A stretch of DNA of 64,000 nt from Segetibacter aerophilus. GTDB taxonomy: Bacteria; Bacteroidota; Bacteroidia; Chitinophagales; Chitinophagaceae. The stretch spans positions 124,001-188,000 of the forward strand of contig NZ_BJYT01000010.1 of NCBI RefSeq assembly GCF_007991655.1, given 5' to 3'. Below are positions 44,427 to 51,803 of this stretch, in pieces. Under the pieces are notes generated by a model, which was given only the letters and a program-made list of their open reading frames with translations, was not told the origin of the DNA and did not search any database. Every line of letters starts with the position of its first letter. Position 1 is the first letter of the stretch. The translations under genes and the position numbers were made by a program.

Positions 44427-45893
44427 CTATTTATAAATGATTTTTTGATTTGTTTCAAAGTCGTATAAGCTTAAATATCTCAGTTGGTAGTAAGCGCTCC
44501 AAAAGTCTTTCAAGCCTAAAACAAAATCTCTCTTTGCCTGGTCGTTTTCCTGGAAAGCAATACTTAGATCTGTAATGCTAAGGTTCCCAAGCACATACCG
44601 CTCCTTTGCAATCTGGTATTTTTCTGAAGCAATGCTGTCTGCCATTGCATTCAAAACCAATTGCTCCTTCATCATTTGGTATAGTGTGACCTGTGTATAG
44701 ATCTCTTGCGAAAAGGTTTGCTTATCCTGCTCAACTGCGTATTCTGTAAACTGCCTGTTTGCTTCAGCCGTTTTCATTCTCGATTTTGAACGACCCCAAT
44801 CAAGTATTGGAATATCAAACTCCAACTGAAATAATTGCTGACTCTTAGGCGCCTCGTACACTTTAGAAAGACTGATCGAACTTTTTGAGTAACCTAGTCT
44901 TGCAGTTAGGGTTGCGTTGATACCATTATCGCCTTTTGCTTTTGCCACATCTCTTTTAGCCTCAGCAGTGCGGCGCATAAAAGCGATTGCATCAGAACGA
45001 TTTTCCAAAGCTTCAGATAAAACCTTTTCCGGGTTTATGTCTGTTGATTTTGTTTCTGTCGGAAGTACCAGGGATATTTTATCGTTGTTTGTTAGCCCCG
45101 TATAAGTCCGAAGATTTAAAGTAGAAATCTCCATATCACGCTTAGCTATGCCCACTGACTTTTGAGCCTTCAACTGCTCGAGCTCCAGTTGCAAAATTTC
45201 GTTTCTTGACACTTTGCCTATATCAAACTTTTCTTTAGCAATACGAAGTATGTTCTTGGTGTTAGCAAAGTTTGTTTCAGCGATTTGCAGGTTAACCTGG
45301 GCCAGTAATAAGTCAAAGAAAAAGCCGGTTGCTCTTATAGCAATTCGCTCCATTGACTCAATGTATGCCTGCCTGCTTTCATTGTATTTCAGCGGCTCTA
45401 TCTTTTGATCCCACTTAAGCTGGTTAAACCTTGCTAATGGCTGACTGTAACCAATTCCATACGGCACTCCATTGTATAGTTTGAAGTTCCTGTTGAAGTC
45501 GTCATACCGCTGCAACTGAGTTGTGCCAAATACAGTTCCACCGGTAGCAGCGATGCTTTGACTTAAAGCAAGATTTAGAGATGAGTTGTTATACTTCACT
45601 GGCTGAAATACGATTGTCCCATCCGGCTGTATCACTTCCTGGAACGAGTTGGTGTAGGCAGGCAAGACACCGTTAAGCGAAAGCTGTGGTTGAAAATTAC
45701 TTTTGAACGTTCTCCATTGCCAGTATTTATTTTCTTTAAGTGTAACAGCCTGCTTTGCTGCTATTGATTTTCCCTTGGCCATTTCTACCACCTCATGCAG
45801 CGTCAGTCTCAACGTATCGCTCGTTCCCTGACCAATAGTTTCTAAGGTCAGCAGCGACATTGCAGTTAGTATAAGTAGTAGTTTCGATTGCAT
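44427..45893 (-). CDS. TolC family outer membrane efflux protein
   Basis: A 488-residue outer membrane channel. A signal peptide (about 1-21) is followed by the helical-barrel repeats of the OEP fold: one near LRLTLHEVVEMAKGKSIAAKQ and a second near SLALSQSIAATGG. Coiled-coil segments are visible around IAETNFANTKNILRIAKEKFD and AKRDMEISTLNLRTYTG. It is the exit duct for the adaptor-permease complex encoded on either side. Low-complexity sequences occupy both flanking gaps. Confidence 0.88.
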   Translation of the reverse strand: MQSKLLLILTAMSLLTLETIGQGTSDTLRLTLHEVVEMAKGKSIAAKQAVTLKENKYWQWRTFKSNFQPQLSLNGVLPAYTNSFQEVIQPDGTIVFQPVKYNNSSLNLALSQSIAATGGTVFGTTQLQRYDDFNRNFKLYNGVPYGIGYSQPLARFNQLKWDQKIEPLKYNESRQAYIESMERIAIRATGFFFDLLLAQVNLQIAETNFANTKNILRIAKEKFDIGKVSRNEILQLELEQLKAQKSVGIAKRDMEISTLNLRTYTGLTNNDKISLVLPTETKSTDINPEKVLSEALENRSDAIAFMRRTAEAKRDVAKAKGDNGINATLTARLGYSKSSISLSKVYEAPKSQQLFQLEFDIPILDWGRSKSRMKTAEANRQFTEYAVEQDKQTFSQEIYTQVTLYQMMKEQLVLNAMADSIASEKYQIAKERYVLGNLSITDLSIAFQENDQAKRDFVLGLKDFWSAYYQLRYLSLYDFETNQKIIYK

Positions 45894-45939
45894 GTTAATC
45901 TAAGTTTCGAGATGCGAGTTTTAAAGTGTAGGGTGTTGC

Positions 45940-46041
45940 GTTTTGAGTTTTGAGTGCTGGGTTTTGAGTTGGCTTACTTGCGATTTTACGTCTAGCGACT
46001 AGCGACTCTAAACCTTAAACTCAAAACCCCAAACTCAAAAC
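45940..46041. repeat. GTTTTGAGTT-type inverted repeat, family D
   Basis: Left arm GTTTTGAGTTTTGAGTGCTG (45940 on) with a further GTTTTGAGTT; right arm 46017-46041 AAACTCAAAACCCCAAACTC is its reverse complement in form. It fills most of the gap between the adaptor and TolC genes. Confidence 0.7.
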
Positions 46042-46046
46042 TTCTT

Positions 46047-47294
46047 CTAATTCTTTATCGTTATTTCCTTTGAGTTTTTATAATCGCTCATATCAGAAGT
46101 AATCAAGACTTCTCCTGGTTTTACATTGTCTTTGATCTCTACATAATCAAAATTGCTCAAGCCTATGTTGGCTGTTCTTCGTATTGCCTTACCGTTGCTT
46201 ACAACATAGATGTCCTGTACATTTCCACCTTTAAATGCAGGTCCGTTTGTAATGCGCATTGCATTCGTTTTACTGTTCGTCACCACGAAGACATCTACCT
46301 TCATATTGGGCCGGTACAACTTGCTATTACGTTCGTCGAGCTGCACGTCAAATGAAACAATGCCGTTTTGAATGGTTGGATGAATGTTTACAACAGTACC
46401 TCTGACCGTTGAGTCATTTATGCGAATGATGGCTGGAAGACCCGTTCTAAGTTCATTTAGGTAAGTATCAGAAATGGTCCCGGAAACCTTGTAACTACCC
46501 AGGTCTGCTATACGTGCGAGCGTTTCACCTTCTCTCACAGTAGAGCCAATATTTTTATTCACCCATGTTACTACGCCTGCACGATTAGCCACGATGTTCG
46601 CTTGCTGCAATTTTCTTTGCAATTCAGACAAATCTGCTTGTTGAATTTGAACTGCTATTTCAGATTCTCTTATATCCACTTTCATTGTTTGTTGCTTACT
46701 TCCAATCTCATTTTCCAGTTGTTTTTTTTCAAGTAAGGCAACCTTCAAATCCAATTCAGCTTGTTCAATTGATTCTCTTGTTCCACCACCTGCTTTGTAT
46801 AAGCGCTTTGCGTTTTCAACCTGTGCTTGCAGGCTGTTTATCTTAAGCTCCTTTATGCTGTTATTAGATTTAATGTCATAAAAGCTTTTATTTAGTTCGA
46901 GACGAAGCTTTTGAATATTATTCTTTTTGCCTTCCAGTTGAAACTTCAACTTCTGGTATTCCATCTCTGACGCTTGTTTGTCCAGCGATAAAATAGACTG
47001 ACCTGCTTTTACAGCGCTACCAGCATCCATCGAAACGCTCTTTATGGATGCATTTATAGGGCTCGTGATTACCTGTTCAAATTCGGGAAGTATTTCTCCT
47101 GAAGCAGATATGGTATTTTCTATGTTGCCTATTTCAACAACTGCAGTAGTAATGTTTTGTCTTTTGATTGAAGATGAGAAGGAAGCTCTTAAAACCAGTA
47201 CAGAAGCAACCAGTAAAACAATAATTAAAGCTGCAATGAAAAAGCCTTTTCTTTTCTTTTCCTGGCCAACTTCTCTTGAGATATTTGTATCCAT
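46047..47294 (-). CDS. HlyD/MacA-like periplasmic adaptor protein
   Basis: A 415-residue membrane-fusion protein. One N-terminal helix (residues about 19-37), a lipoyl half-motif (SINASIKSVSMDAGSAVKAGQ-like), a long coiled-coil hairpin rich in Lys and Gln (residues about 105-215), a second lipoyl half (IVANRAGVVTWVNKNIGSTV) and beta-barrel and membrane-proximal domains. It bridges the MacB-type permeases and TolC. The frame reaches 47333, but that would start inside the sigma-54 element; ATG 47294 is used. This is the first gene of the operon. Confidence 0.92.
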   Translation of the reverse strand: MDTNISREVGQEKKRKGFFIAALIIVLLVASVLVLRASFSSSIKRQNITTAVVEIGNIENTISASGEILPEFEQVITSPINASIKSVSMDAGSAVKAGQSILSLDKQASEMEYQKLKFQLEGKKNNIQKLRLELNKSFYDIKSNNSIKELKINSLQAQVENAKRLYKAGGGTRESIEQAELDLKVALLEKKQLENEIGSKQQTMKVDIRESEIAVQIQQADLSELQRKLQQANIVANRAGVVTWVNKNIGSTVREGETLARIADLGSYKVSGTISDTYLNELRTGLPAIIRINDSTVRGTVVNIHPTIQNGIVSFDVQLDERNSKLYRPNMKVDVFVVTNSKTNAMRITNGPAFKGGNVQDIYVVSNGKAIRRTANIGLSNFDYVEIKDNVKPGEVLITSDMSDYKNSKEITIKN

Positions 47295-47317
47295 TCTTGG
47301 TATTTGGCTATTATGTT

Positions 47318-47333
47318 CCAAGCAAGGTGCCAA
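47318..47333 (-). promoter_or_regulatory. Putative sigma-54 promoter of the efflux operon
   Basis: On the minus strand TTGGCAC-CTTGC-TTGG: -24 element TGGCAC and -12 element TTGG, where TTGC is standard, with the correct GG-N10 spacing. Transcription should begin near 47307, leaving about 13 nt to the ATG at 47294. Confidence 0.6.
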
Positions 47334-47384
47334 ACGTAAGTAGTTGAAAAAGAAGTCTTTGTTTAATCTGAATTTTTAGAAAAC

Positions 47385-47398
47385 GTCCGATTTCGGAC
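47385..47398. promoter_or_regulatory. Putative activator binding site (UAS 1)
   Basis: Perfect palindrome GTCCGA-TT-TCGGAC about 70 bp upstream of the -12 element. It resembles the palindrome at 48311-48326 and is a good candidate for the NtrC-type regulator of this operon. Confidence 0.6.
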
Positions 47399-47453
47399 AA
47401 AGTGTTTGAAAGTGAAAGCCTCAGATAAAGGGAGAGATAAAGCCCCGGCCCTA

Positions 47454-47500
47454 AAGGGAGAAGAGATGTGGGAAGCGCCAGCACTGAAGGGAGAAGAGAT
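47454..47500. repeat. Short direct repeat AAGGGAGAAGAGAT
   Basis: Two exact copies, 47454-47467 and 47487-47500, in a purine-rich stretch (AGCCCCGGCCCTAAAGGGAG) that looks like a degenerate intergenic repeat. Nothing else is seen in 47399-47571. Confidence 0.6.
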
Positions 47501-47571
47501 TTTCCGAATTCTTCGTTATTGAAATCAGCTAAAGTATCTCGTCTATGTTTTTAAAAATGAGAGGCTCACTG

Positions 47572-47579
47572 TACCTTTG
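47572..47579 (+). promoter_or_regulatory. Putative -7 element of the zinc-ribbon gene
   Basis: TACCTTTG matches TAnnTTTG, with TTTT at 47548-47551 as a near -33 match 20 nt upstream. The ATG is at 47617. Confidence 0.5.
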
Positions 47580-47616
47580 AAAGAAAAGCCCGTTTAGGGG
47601 TTGGGGGTTAAAAACT

Positions 47617-47892
47617 ATGGACGACATACATATTTGCTGCCCGAAATGTAAATGGGAGCCTGACGGTCAAGCCTATTGGCAATGCAGTTGCGGTTGCATG
47701 TGGGATACTTTTAGCACAGGAGCAAGATGCCCTGATTGCGGCAGAGTTTGGGAAGAAACGCAGTGTATTGGCCATGCAGGTGGATGCGACAAGATGAGTC
47801 CTCACCTTGACTGGTACAAAGGTTTGGATGATATCATTCAAAGGTTGAAGGAAGAAATTAAAGAGCGCTGGCGGGTGAAAGAATACGCTTAA
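47617..47892 (+). CDS. Small zinc-ribbon-like protein
   Basis: A 91-residue cytoplasmic protein dominated by cysteines: CCPKC near the start, CSCGC at about 28-32, CPDC near 42 and a later C..H..GGCD. The spacing suggests two or three zinc ribbons, as in small proteins that bind metal or nucleic acid. The last 30 residues (HLDWYKGLDDIIQRLKEEI) form an amphipathic charged helix. I recognise no named family. It has its own promoter and a strong terminator 24 bp after the stop. Confidence 0.75.
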   Translation: MDDIHICCPKCKWEPDGQAYWQCSCGCMWDTFSTGARCPDCGRVWEETQCIGHAGGCDKMSPHLDWYKGLDDIIQRLKEEIKERWRVKEYA

Positions 47893-47915
47893 CAGATCAC
47901 AATTATTTAAAAAGA

Positions 47916-47947
47916 AGAGGTTATCTCGTTTGTTCGAGATAACCTCT
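47916..47947. terminator. Strong bidirectional terminator
   Basis: Perfect 13-bp stem AGAGGTTATCTCG / CGAGATAACCTCT with a 6-nt loop, T-rich on both sides. It serves the zinc-ribbon gene and the converging small membrane protein gene. Confidence 0.9.
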
Positions 47948-48023
47948 GTTTATTGAGATCCCTGTTGTTACAGGTACATTATTTTAAATAATTTTCCAGG
48001 TCCTGATTGTAGACATAAATTAT

Positions 48024-48215
48024 CTAAGAGTTAAAAAAAATATTCGTTTTATTAATTTCTAAGAAATGGTCTGGAGAATTAACAGAAGTGCCGGACGTAA
48101 AAAGTAGCGACTGATTAAAGTAAATGATAATCATTACTATTGCGAACGCGGCTATAAATAAGAAAAGTCTTTTAATAAGTATTTGAGAAAAGTTCTCTGG
48201 AATTGCCTGGTACAT
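48024..48215 (-). CDS. Small single-pass membrane protein under a sigma-54-like promoter
   Basis: A 63-residue protein: a polar N-terminus (MYQAIPENFSQILIKR), one transmembrane helix (LFLFIAAFAIVMIIIYF) and a Ser/Asn-rich tail. I recognise no family. Reasons to call it a gene are the -24/-12 element at 48243-48258, which puts a start of transcription about 17 nt before the ATG, the palindrome at 48311, and the terminator beyond the stop. The arrangement copies that of the efflux operon, so it may be an accessory or sensor of that pump. The tail predicts an extracytoplasmic C-terminus only weakly. Confidence 0.65.
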   Translation of the reverse strand: MYQAIPENFSQILIKRLFLFIAAFAIVMIIIYFNQSLLFTSGTSVNSPDHFLEINKTNIFFNS

Positions 48216-48242
48216 ACACTGTTTTTTTATACCAGTATTATT

Positions 48243-48258
48243 TCAAGCAGGATGCCAA
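48243..48258 (-). promoter_or_regulatory. Putative sigma-54 promoter of the small membrane protein
   Basis: On the minus strand TTGGCAT-CCTGC-TTGA. It agrees with the efflux operon element at most positions (TTTGGCAC-CTTGC-TTGGA there). Confidence 0.55.
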
Positions 48259-48310
48259 AGCACAAATAGCTGTAAAGGAAGCAGTTAGAACAAAATGATA
48301 AACACGGGAC

Positions 48311-48326
48311 TGTTCGATAACGAACA
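48311..48326. promoter_or_regulatory. Putative activator binding site (UAS 2)
   Basis: Perfect palindrome TGTTCG-ATAA-CGAACA about 72 bp upstream of the -12 element. Its core GTYCGATnnCGRAC matches UAS 1 at the same distance. Confidence 0.55.
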
Positions 48327-48424
48327 CTGTGTTTAGATTTGATACAAAAGAACCGGGATTTATCGATTTAGTAGATTAGGAGGAGATATAATCTCTTAAC
48401 AAAAGAGCACAAAGTGTTCGTGGA

Positions 48425-49189
48425 TTAGTGACCCGCATAATAATCATAACCTCTTTCAGCCCAGAAGTCAGCCGGTTTATCGTTGCTAAAAAACATGGTT
48501 CCTATTCGCTTCAAATGTTTAATTCCATACTTCACTGGTATTATCAGGCGCACCGGAAACCCCTGGTTAATTGGAAGTGGTTGACCGTTCATTTCATAGC
48601 ACAGTAACGTTTGTGGATGCAAAGCACTAGGCATGTCTATTCCGACGTAGTATTTTTTGTCAGGTGTCTGAAGACCCACATACTTCATTTTCGATTGTCC
48701 GCTCAACCCGTAATGTTGCATAAAAGTTCTCAAGGGAACGCCAGCCCAATGTGTTACCTGGTCCCAACCTTCTATACATTTAAAATCAAAGATTAAATCT
48801 TTTTTAGGCAGTTTTTTAATATCGTCTAAAGTAATCTGTAAAGTATCGCCGGGTGCCCGTATCACTCTTAGCCGCCAGGTTTCTTCATTAACGCTGTCAC
48901 GAAGTCCATCCATTCCATTTACCCTAACTCGCTTTGCGGCATGACTGACCGGGTATTCTTTTACCAGTTTATTACTATCAAAAACAGTTGAAAATACGGT
49001 TTCATTAAAATCAAGTGTTTTTCGTAAAGGTCTTAATGCTCCCGCATCCTGCGGCTGTCTTTTGATCCATTTAAAAGTAGCCCAGGCTCCAACAAGGAAC
49101 AATCCAAATAACACGAATGAAAGAATACTATTTCTTCCAAACGTTCTGTTGGCGACGGTTTTAACAGGCAAAGAAGATCGATCATTCAT
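48425..49189 (-). CDS. YedY/MsrP-like molybdopterin-dependent oxidoreductase
   Basis: A 254-residue member of the sulfite oxidase fold. An N-terminal helix (about residues 20-38) anchors it to the membrane. The molybdenum-ligand cysteine is in FDFKCIEGWDQVTHWAGVPL, and GIDMPSALHPQTLLCYEMNG and QGFPVRLIIPVKYGIKHLK match the fold. Relatives such as MsrP reduce periplasmic methionine sulfoxide using quinol through a cytochrome b partner. ATG 49189 overlaps the stop of the cytochrome gene by 8 bp (ATGAATGA), so the two are translationally coupled. No Tat motif is seen; the N-terminus is an uncleaved anchor. Confidence 0.85.
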   Translation of the reverse strand: MNDRSSLPVKTVANRTFGRNSILSFVLFGLFLVGAWATFKWIKRQPQDAGALRPLRKTLDFNETVFSTVFDSNKLVKEYPVSHAAKRVRVNGMDGLRDSVNEETWRLRVIRAPGDTLQITLDDIKKLPKKDLIFDFKCIEGWDQVTHWAGVPLRTFMQHYGLSGQSKMKYVGLQTPDKKYYVGIDMPSALHPQTLLCYEMNGQPLPINQGFPVRLIIPVKYGIKHLKRIGTMFFSNDKPADFWAERGYDYYAGH

Positions 49190-49859
49190 GAGGTACTTTT
49201 TTAGGCGCATCCTTTATTACTTCAAATCCTGTAATCATAGCTTGAAAGTTATTCCATCCCGATTTAACTACCTGTATCACATGTATAAGGAAGAAAAGAA
49301 CATAACCCAGAGTAAGAATAAAGTGTTCTAAACGTGCGGCTGCATATCCTCCACAAATCCATGAAAAAAAGCTGAACTGAACGGGCTTATAAATCGCAAG
49401 TCCTGTGATTAACGAACCAATCCCCATAATCATAATAGCTGTATAAGCGATACGCTGTGCTGCGTTGTATTTTATTTGAGGCGGTTCGTATTTCCTTATA
49501 TGCAGGTCGTGCAACAACACAAGCCATGCCTCTTTGAAAGAATTTCTATTCGGCAATAAGAATTTCCACTGACCCGAAAAAAAGGTAAACAAAACATATA
49601 GTAGCCCATTGATCGTGAATAGCCACATAAAGGCAAAGTGCCAACTCATACCCTCCGCGAGATGAAACGGAACATTTAATGCTTTATAAAATCCTGTAGA
49701 AAAAAACTTCACAAATACTTTATTGCCCCAGCTAATCTTATAGACTCCATTTGCCCAATAGATTAATAAACCGCTCCAGATCATACAAACAAGTACAGGA
49801 AAATTTACCCAGTGAAACCAGCGAATAGCTAGTGGATGCTTGTAAAGAATCGCTTTCAT
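49182..49859 (-). CDS. Cytochrome b561-like membrane protein (electron donor to the YedY-like enzyme)
   Basis: A 225-residue protein with five predicted helices in the pattern of Ni,Fe-hydrogenase/thiosulfate reductase b-type cytochromes. Candidate haem histidines are in LAIRWFHWVNFPVLV, FHLAEGMSWHFAFMW and LEHFILTLGYVLFFLIHVIQVV. It should pass quinol electrons to the molybdoenzyme whose gene overlaps it, as MsrQ does for MsrP, although the fold is of the b561 type. Confidence 0.85.
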   Translation of the reverse strand: MKAILYKHPLAIRWFHWVNFPVLVCMIWSGLLIYWANGVYKISWGNKVFVKFFSTGFYKALNVPFHLAEGMSWHFAFMWLFTINGLLYVLFTFFSGQWKFLLPNRNSFKEAWLVLLHDLHIRKYEPPQIKYNAAQRIAYTAIMIMGIGSLITGLAIYKPVQFSFFSWICGGYAAARLEHFILTLGYVLFFLIHVIQVVKSGWNNFQAMITGFEVIKDAPKKVPHE

Positions 49860-49949
49860 TTATGAGAGGAATTTTACCCGGAGGAGTGTTTTACTTAATC
49901 GCAACCCTATCGTGTATTGGTACTAAAAACTATTAAACAAAACGAAAGA

Positions 49950-50411
49950 TTACTTTTTTACAAACCGAAGTGAAGCAGAGTTCATACAATACCTTAACCC
50001 TGTTGGCTTAGGTCCATCCCCAAATACATGTCCTAGATGACTACCACAATTGCTGCAATGCACTTCTCTGCGAACCATCCCAAAAGTCTTGTCGCGATTT
50101 TCTTCAACTACTTTTTTACTTATTGGCTGATAAAAGCTTGGCCATCCCGTGCCGCTCTCAAACTTGGTATCGCTGGTAAACAATGTTTGGCCGCACCCTA
50201 TACAATTGTAAATGCCTTTCTCATGATTATCATGATAAGCATTGTGAAAAGGAGACTCCGTCCCTTCCTTTCGTGCCACCCGGTATTGTTCATCGGTCAA
50301 TTGTTTTTTCCACTCTGCGTCTGTTTTTGTAACGGGAAATTTCTTTGATTGTGCGCTAGAACAAGAGGTGGCGAAAAATATAATAGCGAATAGTTGAAAT
50401 AGAGTTTTCAT
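49950..50411 (-). CDS. msrB: Peptide-methionine (R)-S-oxide reductase MsrB, lipoprotein
   Basis: A 153-residue enzyme that reduces the R-epimer of methionine sulfoxide in proteins. It opens with a lipoprotein signal (FATSCSS lipobox), so it sits in the periplasm or outer membrane. Domain features are [20 protein letters not shown] (zinc cysteines), [32 protein letters not shown] (second zinc pair and catalytic HVF), and [11 protein letters not shown] with the catalytic Cys. It lies 90 bp upstream of the cytochrome/YedY pair on the same strand. Confidence 0.95.
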   Translation of the reverse strand: MKTLFQLFAIIFFATSCSSAQSKKFPVTKTDAEWKKQLTDEQYRVARKEGTESPFHNAYHDNHEKGIYNCIGCGQTLFTSDTKFESGTGWPSFYQPISKKVVEENRDKTFGMVRREVHCSNCGSHLGHVFGDGPKPTGLRYCMNSASLRFVKK

Positions 50412-50863
50412 GTATAATCTGTTTTAATGCTATTTACGCTTAAAGTATGGTGGAAGATTTTTTCTACAACCAAGAATGTTCTAAGTCTCTGTTAAAGCTG
50501 TCGTTGGACCTAGTGTCCACCTCGCATAACTAATTACATGAGCATTCTTTAACTAATCTCCCAATTAACATGCTCACAATTTAACCTCTTGTTTACTCCT
50601 AAATTAGGCAAAAATTATAGTTAGATTATCGCTTGGATTCCGTTAACTCCATACTTCCTTTTGCACCTGCTACTGAGCATTTAAGGAACATTAGCAATAA
50701 GACGTTTAACTGTATTTAAAAGCCGCGTTGTAAAAAATTGCCGGATCGTAAAAAATCCCGAATATTGAACAAGTTTAAGTTATTTAAAGACTATTTAAGG
50801 AAATATTAAATTCTGTTTTTCGTTTTAACCTTAGTTTTAATTCTCTCGTTCAAACCATATGAA
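50412..50863. other. Gene-free divergent region before the PI-PLC gene
   Basis: 452 bp, AT-rich, without gene, repeat or convincing structure. The only inverted pair is GGAC/GTCC around 50497-50511. A possible -7 (TAGTTTTA) lies near 50832, one base off consensus. Confidence 0.4.
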
Positions 50864-51793
50864 GTGAATATATTCCTGGTAGGTTTTCTATTGATTGCTT
50901 TTATTTTTTGCGCACCTAAAAAGGTCAAAGCCGGCGATACGTTGTTGTACAACAATAAATATTCTGTTGCATGCCACAACTGTTATCAAAAAAAATATTC
51001 CTCCAGCCTTGAAGAAGCGTTGGCCTATACATCGACTTTAGAACTAGACATTTGGGATTCTCAATATTTCCTGGGTAAGAAAAAATGCTCGGGTACTGAT
51101 TGGTTTGTAAAACACAGCCTTTTTCAGAAAGGCAATAAAAATTGTGCAGGTGGATCTCTTCGTAAATGCCTTATAGAGATAGAGCAATGGACAAGAAAAA
51201 ATCCCGAGCATGAAGTGCTTACAATTTATATAGACAAAAAGGAAGATTGGGGAAGTAAAAAATCTGCTAGAAAACCGCAAGATTTAGATGACCTGATTTC
51301 CTCAATTTTTCCTGCAACAAGTATTTACTCGCCTAAAGAAGTTTTACAGGAAAATAAAAGCTTACGAAATTCAGTGCAAGGGTGTAACTGGCCATCTACA
51401 GAAGAGCTTAAAGGAAAAATTATTTTCGTAATAACTGACGCAACAATACTTACGAGAAAAAATAAACTGCTTGATAAGTACCTAAATAAACAACAAAATA
51501 ACTCCCTGTGTTTTGTTGCTCCGCTCATCAAAAAGAAAAGCGAAATCATAAAGCCTAGAGGCTTATCTACCCAAAATATCTCTAACGTAATTTTCTATAA
51601 TCTCGGCTACAAACACTCAGGACTGTCGTCTGCAATTAGTTCAAGCAACTATATTAACAGGGTTTATAATTCTCCTGAAACATTGGCAACAGTGAATGCG
51701 CTTGCAGACAGAAAAGTAAATTTTATTGCTCTTCACAACTACAAATTAGGAGGCTGTCAACCGATAGTCACAGAGGGAATAAAACAAAATTGA
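50864..51793 (+). CDS. Secreted PI-PLC-like phosphodiesterase
   Basis: A 309-residue exported protein (GTG start, N-terminal hydrophobic signal) of the phosphatidylinositol-specific phospholipase C superfamily, closest in pattern to the Ca2+-dependent PI-PLC C1 group. Visible catalytic residues are His38 (ACHNCY), Glu60 and Asp62 (LELDIWD) as calcium ligands, and His84 (FVKHS). The GSLRKCLIEIEQWTRKN segment and HEVLTIYIDKKEDW are also typical. Lys in the latter may contact the phosphate. It converges on the inositol phosphorylceramide synthase-like gene with a 10-bp gap, so an inositol lipid substrate is attractive, but sequence alone does not prove it. Confidence 0.82.
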   Translation: MNIFLVGFLLIAFIFCAPKKVKAGDTLLYNNKYSVACHNCYQKKYSSSLEEALAYTSTLELDIWDSQYFLGKKKCSGTDWFVKHSLFQKGNKNCAGGSLRKCLIEIEQWTRKNPEHEVLTIYIDKKEDWGSKKSARKPQDLDDLISSIFPATSIYSPKEVLQENKSLRNSVQGCNWPSTEELKGKIIFVITDATILTRKNKLLDKYLNKQQNNSLCFVAPLIKKKSEIIKPRGLSTQNISNVIFYNLGYKHSGLSSAISSSNYINRVYNSPETLATVNALADRKVNFIALHNYKLGGCQPIVTEGIKQN

Positions 51794-51803
51794 GGTAAGG
51801 AGG

